Source of the DNA: Cryobacterium adonitolivorans
GTDB lineage: Bacteria; Actinomycetota; Actinomycetes; Actinomycetales; Microbacteriaceae
DNA length: 62,349 bases
Assembly: GCF_004402695.1 (NCBI RefSeq)
Contig: NZ_SOFL01000032.1
Span: forward strand, 386-62,734
Reading direction: 5' to 3'
Position 1 is the stretch's first letter, and every line of letters starts with the position of its first letter. Positions 34,425 through 45,264 of this stretch are shown here, in pieces. Made by a program: the position numbers and the translations under genes. The notes under the pieces were generated by a model. It did not search any database. It was not told the origin of the DNA and worked only from the letters and a program-made list of their open reading frames with translations.

Positions 34425-35630
34425 TCAGCGGCGCCTGGTCGATCCATCGTGGTCGCTGATCGAGCCGATGATCAGCGCGGACTGCAGAATGAGCGCTTCC
34501 CTGGCCCCGGTTGCGTCGTAGCCGATCACGTCCGACACCCGCTTGAGGCGATATCGCACGGTGTTGGGGTGCACGAAAAGTTCGCGCGCCGTCGCTTCGA
34601 GGGACCGCCCGTTGTCCAGGTAACACCACAGCGTGGTGAGGAGCTCGGTGGAGTGCGCCTGCAGCGGGCGGTAGATCCGGTGGATGAGCGTTGCACGCGC
34701 GAGCGGATCGCCGGCCAGTGCCCGCTCAGGGAGCAGGTCGTCCGCCTGCACCGGCCTGGGCGCGTTCCGCCACGAGCGGGCGACGGCGAAGCCGGCCAGG
34801 GCGGCCTTGGCGCTCTTGGACGCGTCGACGAGGTTGGGGACCTCGTGGCCGAGCACGAGATGGCCGGGCCCGAAGCTGGGCTCAAGCTGCATGGCGATCT
34901 CCATGAAGCTCAGGGACGCCGGCGTTCCGGCGGCCTCGTCGGTCTCGGGATTGGCCGGATGGGCGCGGCCGATGACCAGCACCAGCCGGTTGCCCTGCAC
35001 ACCGATGAGCACGTCGGCGGTCATGTGCCGCGCCGCCCGGCGCAGCTGGTCGACGTCGAGCATTTTCGGTGTGGTGCCGACGAGCACACAGACCTCACCA
35101 TGGCCGTGCCAGCCGAGGGCCGCGATCCGGCTGGGCAATTCGTCGTCGTACTCGCCGCTGAGGATGGAGTCGACCACCAGGGCTTCGAGCCTGGCGTCCC
35201 AGAGCCCTCTGGCCTCTGCGGCGCGGGCATAGACATCCGCCGCACCGAAGGCTATTTCACGCGAGTACAGCAGGATCGCTTCGCGGAGGGTCGCCGAGCC
35301 GTCCTTGACTCGCTCTTCGACAACCTCCACGGTGACCCTGATCAGCTGCAGGGTCTGCTGCAGGCTCACCGAGCGGAGCAGTTCCCTGGGCGCGGCACCG
35401 AAGACGTCCGCGGCGATCCACGGTGTCGACCGGGGGTCGTCGTACCAGGAGATGAAGGAGGTGATGCCGGCCTGGGCCACCAGGCCGACGGCGGACCGCC
35501 GCCCTGGCGGCATGTCGCCATACCAGGGCAGCGTGTCCTCGAGTCGTTTCAGAGTCGCCGTGGACAACTCACCCGAAATCGTGCGCAACCAGGTGAGGGT
35601 CTGTTCCTTTGTCTTCGGCGCCGGCGACAC
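34425..35630 (-). CDS. PucR/CdaR-type regulator, FasR-like activator of fatty acid synthesis
   Basis: A 401-residue regulator with a C-terminal PucR-family HTH: LEATARELFVHPNTVRYRLKRVSDVIG. The central part has a GGDEF-like fold segment (EVCVLVGTTPKMLDVDQL to NRLVLVIGRAHP) as in CdaR-family proteins. Position directly upstream of fabD and on its strand matches FasR of Streptomyces, which activates the fab operon; function by analogy. The start at 35630 is GTG with a weak upstream site, 8 nt after the aceE stop, so it may be partly read through from aceE. Acyl-CoA or malonyl-CoA sensing is possible but not visible. Confidence 0.85.
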   Translation of the reverse strand: MSPAPKTKEQTLTWLRTISGELSTATLKRLEDTLPWYGDMPPGRRSAVGLVAQAGITSFISWYDDPRSTPWIAADVFGAAPRELLRSVSLQQTLQLIRVTVEVVEERVKDGSATLREAILLYSREIAFGAADVYARAAEARGLWDARLEALVVDSILSGEYDDELPSRIAALGWHGHGEVCVLVGTTPKMLDVDQLRRAARHMTADVLIGVQGNRLVLVIGRAHPANPETDEAAGTPASLSFMEIAMQLEPSFGPGHLVLGHEVPNLVDASKSAKAALAGFAVARSWRNAPRPVQADDLLPERALAGDPLARATLIHRIYRPLQAHSTELLTTLWCYLDNGRSLEATARELFVHPNTVRYRLKRVSDVIGYDATGAREALILQSALIIGSISDHDGSTRRR

Positions 35631-35638
35631 GTTCCGGG

Positions 35639-38365
<2,727 letters not shown>

Positions 38366-38606
38366 ACTCGACCTCTTTCTGTAGGGCAGATCGTGTGGGG
38401 GAGGATCATGCCTGGTTAGGCGTGCCGGACAGAACTAGGTCGGGTCGCGACCGAAAGGCACCCCGTCAGCCTAGTGATTCTTACTGGGAAGCGCGTACGG
38501 CGACACCGGCGTGCGCCGGGTCAGTGTTGGTGAAGCCCCCGCGGGCGGCTAGGCTTTCCCCCCGTATTCAGCCATCGTTCCCCGATGGCCGGAAAGGACA
38601 CCCACT
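38366..38606. promoter_or_regulatory. Divergent promoter region between aceE and the peroxiredoxin gene
   Basis: A 241-nt gap with -10-like hexamers in both directions: TAGGCT on the minus strand (38470-38475) toward aceE, and TAGGCT on the plus strand (38551-38556) toward the peroxiredoxin. A small hairpin GCCATCG...CGATGGC precedes the latter's GGAAAGGA site. No known operator is recognised. Confidence 0.5.
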
Positions 38607-39074
38607 ATGGCGCTGGAGAACGACACCCAGGCACCCGATTTCGAGCTCGTCAGCCAGTACGGCGAGCGAATCCAGCTCAGCCGGTATCGGGGTGAGAAAT
38701 CGGTGGCGCTGGTGTTCTTCCCCCTGGCCTTCTCCGGCATCTGCAGCGGTGAACTCTGCGAGCTGCGAGACAACCTCGCCCTCTTCGCCGACAACAGCGT
38801 CGAACTGATCGGGATCTCCGTGGACTCCCGGCACACCCTGCGTGCCTGGGGCAATCAGGAGGGGTACGGGTTCACCCTCCTCGCCGACTTCTGGCCGCAC
38901 GGTGCCGTCGCGAAAGAGTACGGCGTATTCCTCGAAGACAAGGGCTTCGCCAACAGGGCGACCTTCCTGATCGACCGCGACGGCATCATCCGGGCGAGTT
39001 TCATCACCGCACCGGGGGAGGCGCGCTCGCTGGCGGCGTATCGGGCCGCCCTCGACGAGCTGCAACCGGTCTAG
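38607..39074 (+). CDS. Peroxiredoxin, AhpE/BCP type
   Basis: A 155-residue thiol peroxidase that reduces hydrogen peroxide and organic hydroperoxides. The active site reads FFPLAFSGICSGELCELRD with peroxidatic Cys 46, preceded by Ser in the usual P-x3-T/S-x2-C frame, and another Cys at 51 that could resolve it. AhpE-like proteins of actinobacteria share the LAFSGIC sequence. ATG 38607 follows GGAAAGGA. It is a single gene followed by tRNA-Val. Confidence 0.94.
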   Translation: MALENDTQAPDFELVSQYGERIQLSRYRGEKSVALVFFPLAFSGICSGELCELRDNLALFADNSVELIGISVDSRHTLRAWGNQEGYGFTLLADFWPHGAVAKEYGVFLEDKGFANRATFLIDRDGIIRASFITAPGEARSLAAYRAALDELQPV

Positions 39075-39136
39075 TTTTCGTCCCGGTCGTAAAGTCGCTA
39101 AGCTCGTCCCATCCTGTTCCGGAAGTCTTCGGTCGG

Positions 39137-39209
39137 GGGCCTTTAGCTCAGTTGGTAGAGCGCCACGTTTACACCGTGGATGTCATCGGTTCGAGCCCGG
39201 TAGGGCCCA
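39137..39209 (+). tRNA. tRNA-Val (anticodon TAC)
   Basis: Cloverleaf of 73 nt: acceptor GGGCCTT/AGGGCCC (one G-U), D arm GCTC with loop AGTTGGTA, anticodon stem CCACG/CGTGG with loop TTTACAC (anticodon 39170-39172), T arm ATCGG/CCGGT with loop TTCGAGC. No CCA encoded. TAAGCT at 39098-39103 is a possible -10. No obvious terminator follows. Confidence 0.97.
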
Positions 39210-39252
39210 CACTTCTCCCGCATGCCCCCGATCACAATGGCTCCGAGTCATT

Positions 39253-39258
39253 TATGAT
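39253..39258 (+). promoter_or_regulatory. -10-like hexamer, leaderless promoter of GAF-ANTAR gene
   Basis: TATGAT, the best -10 match among the leaderless candidates here, exactly 6 nt before ATG 39265. The GGAG in between is too close to the start to act as a ribosome binding site. Confidence 0.6.
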
Positions 39259-39264
39259 GGAGTG

Positions 39265-39975
39265 ATGGCGACACAGACACGCGAGGGCAAACTCGTCGAG
39301 GCCTTCGTGACCCTCGCCGACACTCTGGTGGTCGGCTACGATCTCGTTGACCTGTTGCACACCCTTGTCTCCCAGTGCGTGCCGCTCTTCGGCGCGTCGG
39401 CCGCAGGAATCATCCTCACCGACGACGAGGAGTTCGAGGTTGTAGCGTCCACCAACGAGCGCAGCCGTCTCGTCGAGATCCTCCAACTGCGCAGCGGCTC
39501 CGGACCGTGCGTGGAGAGTGTGGTCACAGGGCACTCTGTCAGCGTTCCCGACATTGCGGCATCAGGTCCGAAGTGGCCACGCTTCCGCGCCGGCGCCCTC
39601 GAGCAGGGCTTCGCGTCGATGTTCTCTGTGCCGATGCGACTGCGTGCGACAACAATCGGTTCCCTAAACCTGTTCTGGGAACGCACCGGTGGGCTGGGGA
39701 CCGCCGACGCGCCGACCGTGCAGGCCCTCGCGGATGTGGCCACGATCGGGATCCTCCAGGAACGGGCGTTGCGGGAAAGCGATGTCGCGCGCCAGCAACT
39801 GCAGTACGCGCTGAGCAGCCGTGTCGTAATCGAGCAGGCCAAGGGCGTTATCGCCTTCACCCGCAGCGCCACCATGGATGAGGCCTTCACCCTGATACGC
39901 CAGCACGCCCGGTCGAACGGCACGCCGCTGGTCGAGGTGGCCGCTCGGATAGTCAGCGGAGACCTCGCGCTTTAG
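39265..39975 (+). CDS. GAF and ANTAR domain-containing protein
   Basis: A 236-residue cytoplasmic regulator. Residues about 15-170 form a GAF domain (VPLFGASAAGIILTDDEEFEVVAST, GSGPCVESVVTG, SMFSVPMRLRATTIGSLNLFW). The C-terminus is an ANTAR RNA-binding domain: LSSRVVIEQAKGVIAFTRSATMDEAFTLIRQHAR. ANTAR proteins bind dual-hexaloop hairpins in nascent RNA and prevent termination; the GAF part would sense a ligand or redox state. ATG 39265 is chosen because of the -10 TATGAT 6 nt upstream. It lies between tRNA-Val and the stress-protein/DevSR cluster, which suggests a stress role (inference). Confidence 0.9.
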   Translation: MATQTREGKLVEAFVTLADTLVVGYDLVDLLHTLVSQCVPLFGASAAGIILTDDEEFEVVASTNERSRLVEILQLRSGSGPCVESVVTGHSVSVPDIAASGPKWPRFRAGALEQGFASMFSVPMRLRATTIGSLNLFWERTGGLGTADAPTVQALADVATIGILQERALRESDVARQQLQYALSSRVVIEQAKGVIAFTRSATMDEAFTLIRQHARSNGTPLVEVAARIVSGDLAL

Positions 39976-40057
39976 CCCCGACAGACGTAGAATTTACCCA
40001 TAGCCCCAGACCCCGGCTGCAGCACGTGTCCAACTCCGTGACCAGCAGGGAAGCATC

Positions 40058-40396
40058 ATGAAACGCATCTATCATCCGGGTGGCTCAATCATCACCGGTA
40101 GTGCACTGGCTGACGCTGTCATGCTCTACGCCGAAGCGCTCAGCAACCGCCGGGAAACCGACGTCGTGGACATTCCGGTGATCGCCGCAGACGGCAGTCA
40201 CGGTCGGGCGCAGTTCCTGATCGGGACGTCCAGCCAACTGGTCAGCGTGACCAGCGCCGACAGCGAACGGGAACTCACCGAGATCGCGACGACCCAGGCG
40301 TTGCAGAACAAGGTGCGGGTGGGAGCGATGCCCGCGTCGTTGGTGTGGGCGGGTGCCCCGGCGGGGTCGCCACAGTTCGACGAATTCGACTACTGA
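40058..40396 (+). CDS. Hypothetical protein, 112 residues
   Basis: A small soluble protein I do not recognise. It starts MKRIYHPGGSIITGSALADAVMLYAEALS, contains VVDIPVIAADGSHGRAQFLIGTSSQL, and ends with an acidic QFDEFDY. The pattern suggests an alpha/beta fold without cysteines or membrane segments. ATG 40058 follows AGGGAAGC with normal spacing, and TAGAAT near 39989 may be its -10, so it has its own promoter. Convergent with the stress-protein operon. Confidence 0.75.
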   Translation: MKRIYHPGGSIITGSALADAVMLYAEALSNRRETDVVDIPVIAADGSHGRAQFLIGTSSQLVSVTSADSERELTEIATTQALQNKVRVGAMPASLVWAGAPAGSPQFDEFDY

Positions 40397-40445
40397 CCGC
40401 CGCCGGACAGCATGACCACGCCGGAAGCACCAGGTTCGGATGCCC

Positions 40446-41327
40446 TCAGGCGCTGGCCGAGGAAGCGAGCGATGTCGTGTCGCTCGTTGCGACGATCCCG
40501 CGGGCGATGAGCACGGGGACGTTGATGTTCATCAGGACATCGTGGGTGACCGAACCGATCAGCGTGTTCTCGCCGTGCCGTGTGGACACTCCCAGGATCA
40601 ACAGGGCGGCGTCGAAACTGGCGTCGAGGAGGGCCTCGGCCGGGTCCCGGTGGGCGATACGACGCCGCACCGTGATTCGGGACGCCGTCGAGGAGGCCAG
40701 GGTGGCGGCGTCCTGCAGCAGCCGTGCGGCCAGGGGATTGCGGTCCTCACCGGAATCCGAGCGCGACGACTCCGAGCGCGGCGCACCCGGCGGAGCGTAG
40801 ACCAGGAGGAGATCCTGGTCCAGCCGGCCCGCCTCCTGCGCACCCATCCGCACCGCGGGAAGGGAACCGTCGGTGCCGTCAACACCGACGACCACATCGT
40901 GGCGGGAATCGAGAGTCGTGTCGGGCACGATGGCGACGGAGCAGCGCGCCGCGGACGCGATCTGCACGCTGCGCGAGCCGAGCACCCGGCCGCGCAGGAA
41001 GCCGGTCTTGTGCGTGCCGACGATCAGGAGGTCTTCGGGGCTGGGCAGCGCGGCGAGGGCCCACGCCGTGCCGCCGTGCACAATCCGTGTCGTCAAGGTC
41101 ACCTCGCTGTGCAGCGCCGTGACCCTGGCGGACTCCTCGATCAGGAGCTCCCTGGCCTGTCGCTCCGCATCGGCGGCGGCGTCTCGTCCGACCAGGCCCC
41201 ATTCGTCGTCGACCGTGTTGACGAGCACCACGTCGGCGTTCCGCTCGGCGGCGCGGCGCACTCCCCAGCGCAGCGCAGCGCGGCTCGGGCCGGAACCGTC
41301 GACACCGATGTAGTAGGTGGCACTCAT
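40446..41327 (-). CDS. Tandem-domain universal stress protein (second of two)
   Basis: A 293-residue protein with two UspA domains, each an ATP-binding alpha/beta fold. Domain 1 begins YYIGVDGSGPSRAALRWG and has LIVGTHKTGFLRGRVLGSRS. Domain 2 begins DVVVGVDGTDGSLPAVRMG and has LILGVSTRHGENTLIGSVTHDVL, which fits the G-x2-G-x9-G-S/T nucleotide pattern only loosely. ATG 41327 overlaps the stop of the preceding stress-protein gene by 4 nt, so both are co-translated. In mycobacteria such proteins are DosR-regulated, and a DevSR-like pair lies just across the divergent promoter. Confidence 0.93.
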   Translation of the reverse strand: MSATYYIGVDGSGPSRAALRWGVRRAAERNADVVLVNTVDDEWGLVGRDAAADAERQARELLIEESARVTALHSEVTLTTRIVHGGTAWALAALPSPEDLLIVGTHKTGFLRGRVLGSRSVQIASAARCSVAIVPDTTLDSRHDVVVGVDGTDGSLPAVRMGAQEAGRLDQDLLLVYAPPGAPRSESSRSDSGEDRNPLAARLLQDAATLASSTASRITVRRRIAHRDPAEALLDASFDAALLILGVSTRHGENTLIGSVTHDVLMNINVPVLIARGIVATSDTTSLASSASA

Positions 41328-42205
41328 TCGGGCGCCCCCGATCGCTGGGATTCGGCGGCGTGCCGGCTGCGAGGAACGACGACGACCGGGCAGGGCATGT
41401 TCAGGAGCACGTCGTGACTCACCGAACCGAGAATAAGGCCGGCGACTGGACCGCGTCCGTGCGTTCCCACGACGAGAAGCGCCGCGCGCCCGGCCGACTC
41501 GACCAGTGCCGGCGCCGCGGCGCCCTGCACCAGGGTCCCGGATGCGTCGACGGCCGGGTGTTCGGCCCTGACCCTTTCGAGGGCGCGCGCGAGGATGTCC
41601 TCGTGCGCCTCAATCAGGGCGTCGAACGGCACGGCGGCGCCGTACTCGACGCCGAGGGTCGCCGGGATCGACCAGGCGTGCACAAGTTCGAGCGGTACGC
41701 CGCGGCGGACGGCCTCGACCGCAGCGACGTCGAGGGGGGCATCCATGGTGCCGTCGTCCTCGATCCCGACCACGACCGTGTCTCCGCCGGCGACCCAGCC
41801 GGCCGGAACGACCACGACGGCAGAGCGCGCATGAGCGGCAAGCCGAAGGGGCAACGTGCCGTGCACGGCGCCGGCCAACGCGCTGGTCTTGTTGGTCCCG
41901 ATCACGAGCAGGTCGGCGTCGGAGGAGGCCCGCACCAACTCGTCGACGGGAATGCCCCGGCGTACGACACCGGTCGGCTTGACCCCGGGGACGTTCTGCG
42001 CGACGAAACGGGTGGCCTCGGCCAGGGCCCGTTCGTAGACGGGCTGGAAGTCATCCTCCGGGCCGCCGACCGGCGACCAGCCGAGTTCGACGACGGTGGT
42101 CAGCTCCAGACTGATCGGCACGCTCTCGGCCCTGGCCAACGCCCAATCCAGGGCGGCCCTGCTCGCCGGACCCCCGTCAACAGCTACGATCACTCTCTCA
42201 ACCAT
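41324..42205 (-). CDS. Tandem-domain universal stress protein (first of two)
   Basis: A 293-residue protein of two UspA domains. Domain 1 starts ERVIVAVDGGPASRAALDWA and has LLVIGTNKTSALAGAVHGTLP. Domain 2 starts GDTVVVGIEDDGTMDAPLDV and ends with the full nucleotide motif VVGTHGRGPVAGLILGSVSHDVL. ATG 42205 follows GGAG with about 9 nt spacing; an upstream extension of the frame reaches into the regulatory region and is rejected. It is the first gene of a two-gene operon diverging from devS-like kinase with a 140-nt gap that holds two palindromes. Confidence 0.93.
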   Translation of the reverse strand: MVERVIVAVDGGPASRAALDWALARAESVPISLELTTVVELGWSPVGGPEDDFQPVYERALAEATRFVAQNVPGVKPTGVVRRGIPVDELVRASSDADLLVIGTNKTSALAGAVHGTLPLRLAAHARSAVVVVPAGWVAGGDTVVVGIEDDGTMDAPLDVAAVEAVRRGVPLELVHAWSIPATLGVEYGAAVPFDALIEAHEDILARALERVRAEHPAVDASGTLVQGAAAPALVESAGRAALLVVGTHGRGPVAGLILGSVSHDVLLNMPCPVVVVPRSRHAAESQRSGAPE

Positions 42206-42238
42206 GAGTTGATCTCCAGTTCTTCCCGGGGTGCTTCG

Positions 42239-42255
42239 GGAGATGACACATCTCC
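42239..42255. promoter_or_regulatory. 17-bp perfect inverted repeat in the stress-protein/DevS gap
   Basis: GGAGATG (42239-42245), spacer ACA, CATCTCC (42249-42255). It lies 34 nt upstream of the stress-protein start, where it could overlap that promoter. The cognate regulator is unknown. Confidence 0.6.
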
Positions 42256-42284
42256 AGAATGCGCCGGAGGGGGAAACCGCGGAA

Positions 42285-42298
42285 GGGCCGAAGGTCCC
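42285..42298. promoter_or_regulatory. Candidate DevR/DosR-type box
   Basis: GGGCCGAAGGTCCC matches the arms of the mycobacterial DosR core GGGAC-n4-GTCCC at nine of ten arm positions; the flanks do not match. It lies 80 nt upstream of the stress-protein operon and 47 nt upstream of the devS-like gene, so it could serve both. Binding is inferred. Confidence 0.5.
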
Positions 42299-42345
42299 AG
42301 TCAGGTACACTTTGGGCTAGCTCCGACCGAAAGGGGACGCAATCC

Positions 42346-44064
42346 GTGACCGTTCCTGAGACCAGGCTTTCCTTTCCCGACGGGCCGCGATCAGCACTCG
42401 ATCAGGCGCTGTCCGAACTCGTCCTGAACGCCCAGAAGGTGCTCGCCACTCAGGGCCGGCTGCGCAGCCTGCTCCAGGCCAGCCAGGCGGTCGTCGAGGA
42501 ACTCGACCTCGCCGCGGTGCTGAGACGCATTGTCGACGTCGCTGTCGACCTCGTCGGTGCCCGCTACGGCGCGCTGGGCGTCATCGCGCCCAACGGCAAT
42601 CTGGAGCAATTCATCCACGTCGGCATCCCGGACGAGCTGGCAGCCGAGATCGGTCATCTGCCCGCCGGGCACGGTCTGCTCGGTGCCCTCATCGACGATC
42701 CACACGCCATCCGCTTGACCCACCTCGGCGAGGATTCCCGGTCCTCCGGCTTCCCGGCGCACCACCCGCCGATGGACAGCTTCCTGGGAGTGCCCGTGCG
42801 GGTGCGCGGCGAGGTGTACGGCAACCTCTATCTGTCCAACCAGCTGTCCGGCGCGTTCAGCGAGGAGGACGAGGAACTGCTGACGGCCCTGGCCGCGACC
42901 GCAGGCATCGCGATCGACAACGCGCGCCTCTTCGACGAGACCCGCCGCCGGCAGCGGTGGTCGGCGGCCTCGGCCGAGATCAGCGCCACACTGCTCTCCG
43001 ACCGGGCTGACGCCTCCCTCGAACTCCTCGCCGACCGTTTCGCGTCTCTGGCCGACGCCGACCTCGTGTGCGTGGTCCTCGCCGCAGGCGAAAGCACGCT
43101 CATCGTCGACACCGCCAGGGGAAAGCTCGCCAAGCAGGTGAAGGGACTGGTCATACCGTCGGCCGGAACCACCGTCGGGCGCGCCTTCGAGAGCGGCCAG
43201 CCCATCCTCTCCGCCGACGGCGGAGCCAGTCTCGACCAGCCCGACTCCCAACTGGTGCTCGGCCCGACGATGGTGATCCCGTTGCTCGCCTCCGGCCGCA
43301 CCCACGGTGTCATGACGGTGTCCCGATCCACCGGCCGGCCCCGTTTCACCACCTCCGACCTCGAGATGGCGGCAGACTTCGCCGGCCAGGCCAGCGTCGC
43401 CCTCGAGCTTGCCCGGGGCCGGTCCGCCGGACAGAAGCTCGCATTGCTTGAGGACCGGAGCCGGATCGCACGCGACCTGCATGACAACGTCATCCAGCGC
43501 GTGTTCGCCGCCGGCATCGGCCTGCAGGCCATCAGTGGGTCGGTCGACGACCCCGACGTACGGGAGCGCATCATCGAGGAGGTCGTGGCGCTGGACGTGG
43601 CGATCGTCGAGATCCGTACCGCCATCTTCGCCCTGACCGCCCAGACCAGCCGCGACCGTGGCTCGATCCGGCACCGGGTCATCGACATGCTCAGCGAGCT
43701 CGCGTCACTGTTCGACCAGACACCCCGCCTCGTCTTCACCGGCCCGATCGACCTGCTGACCCCACCGGAGATGTCCGACGACATCGCCGCGGTGATCAGG
43801 GAGGGGCTGATGAACGTCGTCCGTCACGCCGAGGCGACCGAGACCGTCGTCAACCTCAGCGTCGCGGATGACCTCGTCGTCATCGAGGTCGTCGACAACG
43901 GCATCGGAGTCGTGGAATCCGACCGGCGAAGCGGACTTGCGAACCTGTCGGCCCGGGCGCAGCAGTGGGGCGGTGACCTCGTGCTCGAGAACCGTGCCAG
44001 GGGCGGCAGCCGACTGCGCTGGACCGCGCACTTCGAACCTGAACCTCTACGAAAGGAATCGTGA
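42346..44064 (+). CDS. DevS/DosS-type GAF sensor histidine kinase
   Basis: A 572-residue cytoplasmic kinase: GAF-A (about 48-205), GAF-B (about 215-365), HisKA_3 with phospho-acceptor His 379 (SRIARDLHDNVIQRVF) and HATPase with EGLMNVVRHAEA and VVDNGIGV. The sequence GFPAHHPPMDSFLGVPVRV in GAF-A aligns with the DosS haem pocket; the second His (residue 140) matches the proximal haem ligand His 149 of Mycobacterium DosS as I recall it. A role as haem-based O2/NO/CO or redox sensor follows by analogy. GTG 42346 follows AAGGGGA. The stop shares one base with the response regulator start (TGATG). Confidence 0.92.
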   Translation: MTVPETRLSFPDGPRSALDQALSELVLNAQKVLATQGRLRSLLQASQAVVEELDLAAVLRRIVDVAVDLVGARYGALGVIAPNGNLEQFIHVGIPDELAAEIGHLPAGHGLLGALIDDPHAIRLTHLGEDSRSSGFPAHHPPMDSFLGVPVRVRGEVYGNLYLSNQLSGAFSEEDEELLTALAATAGIAIDNARLFDETRRRQRWSAASAEISATLLSDRADASLELLADRFASLADADLVCVVLAAGESTLIVDTARGKLAKQVKGLVIPSAGTTVGRAFESGQPILSADGGASLDQPDSQLVLGPTMVIPLLASGRTHGVMTVSRSTGRPRFTTSDLEMAADFAGQASVALELARGRSAGQKLALLEDRSRIARDLHDNVIQRVFAAGIGLQAISGSVDDPDVRERIIEEVVALDVAIVEIRTAIFALTAQTSRDRGSIRHRVIDMLSELASLFDQTPRLVFTGPIDLLTPPEMSDDIAAVIREGLMNVVRHAEATETVVNLSVADDLVVIEVVDNGIGVVESDRRSGLANLSARAQQWGGDLVLENRARGGSRLRWTAHFEPEPLRKES

Positions 44065-44693
44065 TGATCCGAGTCTTCCTCGTGGATGACCACGAAGTCG
44101 TGCGCCGCGGAATCGCGGACATGATCAACGCTGAGCCCGACCTCGAGGTCGTCGGCGAGGCGTCAACGGCACGGCAGGCCGTCGCCAGGGTCGCGGCGAC
44201 GGTGCCCGATGTGGCAGTGCTCGACGTGCGGCTGCCGGACGGCAGCGGCATCGACGTGTGCCGCACCATCCGGTCGGCCAACCCGGTGGTCCAATGCCTC
44301 ATGCTCACTGCCTACGACGACGACGAGGCCAGCTACTCTGCTGTCCTGGCCGGCGCGTCCGGGTACGTCCTCAAGGACATTCGCGGGCAGCACCTCGTCG
44401 AGTCCATTCGTCGGGTCGCCCGTGGTGAGTCCCTCGTCCAGAAGGCCGTCACCCGCAAGGTCGTCACGGAGCTCACCGGCACCGCCGCCGACTCGCCGGC
44501 CTCCAATCTCACCACCAGGGAGCGCCAAGTGCTGGAGCTGATCGCGGAGGGACTGACCAACCGCCAGATCGGTGACCAGCTCGACCTGGCCGAGAAGACC
44601 GTGAAGAACTACGTGTCGGGCCTGCTCGCCAAGCTCGGCATGGCCAGGCGCACGCAGGCGGCCGTGTACGGCGCCGGGTTGCGCCCGCGGTAG
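44064..44693 (+). CDS. DevR/DosR-type response regulator
   Basis: A 209-residue NarL-family regulator very similar in pattern to mycobacterial DevR: IRVFLVDDHEVVRRG, acceptor Asp 54 in VAVLDVRLPDGSGID, Lys in GYVLKDIRG, and an HTH LTTRERQVLELIAEGLTN followed by LAEKTVKNYVSGLLAKLGM, matching the DevR DNA-recognition helix nearly residue for residue. ATG 44064 is preferred because AAAGGA lies 6 nt upstream; GTG 44061 is 3 nt nearer. It is coupled to the kinase. Targets probably include the divergent stress-protein operon. Confidence 0.93.
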   Translation: MIRVFLVDDHEVVRRGIADMINAEPDLEVVGEASTARQAVARVAATVPDVAVLDVRLPDGSGIDVCRTIRSANPVVQCLMLTAYDDDEASYSAVLAGASGYVLKDIRGQHLVESIRRVARGESLVQKAVTRKVVTELTGTAADSPASNLTTRERQVLELIAEGLTNRQIGDQLDLAEKTVKNYVSGLLAKLGMARRTQAAVYGAGLRPR

Positions 44694-44700
44694 ACCGCCC

Positions 44701-45204
44701 ATGAGGAGCATGAGCGGGCACCGGGCGCTACCGGGACCCGGCCAGGAGTCGGTCTGGGACTATCCGCGCCCACCGCGGGTGGAGCCAAGCCGGGAACGCA
44801 TCGTGCTTCGGTTCAACGGCACGGTCATCGCCGATACCCGCGACAGCGTCCGCGTGCTGGAGACCAGCCATCCTCCCACCTACTACCTGCCACGGGACGC
44901 GTTCCCGGCCGGCGTGCTCGCCCCGGTCAACGGGCACAGCGTCTGTGAGTACAAGGGCGTGGCGTCCTACCTCAGCATCGTCGTCGGCGACCAACGGGCG
45001 GATGCGGTGGCGTGGCACTACCCCCACCCAGCGGCCGGCTTCGAAATGCTGGCCGGCCGGGTGGCCGTCTACCCCGGTCGACTCGACCAGTGCACGGTGG
45101 ATGGCGAGCTCGTGCGCGCCCAGCCGGGCGACTTCTACGGCGGCTGGATCACCGAGCGGATCGTCGGCCCGTTCAAGGGCGCACCGGGCACACTCGGCTG
45201 GTGA
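44701..45204 (+). CDS. DUF427 domain-containing protein
   Basis: A 167-residue cytoplasmic protein of the DUF427 family, a small beta-rich fold of unknown function. Family-typical parts are RIVLRFNGTVIADTRDSVRVLETSHPPTYYL (in the first half), the Cys-containing HSVCEYKGVASYLSI and VAVYPGRLDQCTVDG. ATG 44701 is 7 nt after the DevR-like stop; ATG 44710 is an alternative. It is probably co-transcribed with the two-component pair and may be one of its effectors. Function unknown. Confidence 0.9.
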   Translation: MRSMSGHRALPGPGQESVWDYPRPPRVEPSRERIVLRFNGTVIADTRDSVRVLETSHPPTYYLPRDAFPAGVLAPVNGHSVCEYKGVASYLSIVVGDQRADAVAWHYPHPAAGFEMLAGRVAVYPGRLDQCTVDGELVRAQPGDFYGGWITERIVGPFKGAPGTLGW

Positions 45205-45252
45205 CGGGCGGCACGCCGTCAGTCGCCGCGGACGGCGGCTCGGTGGAACTAG

Positions 45253-45258
45253 TAGGCT
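45253..45258 (+). promoter_or_regulatory. -10-like hexamer, leaderless promoter of the Nif3-family gene
   Basis: TAGGCT, exactly 6 nt before GTG 45265. No ribosome binding site precedes the start at a usable distance. Confidence 0.5.
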
Positions 45259-45264
45259 GACAGG

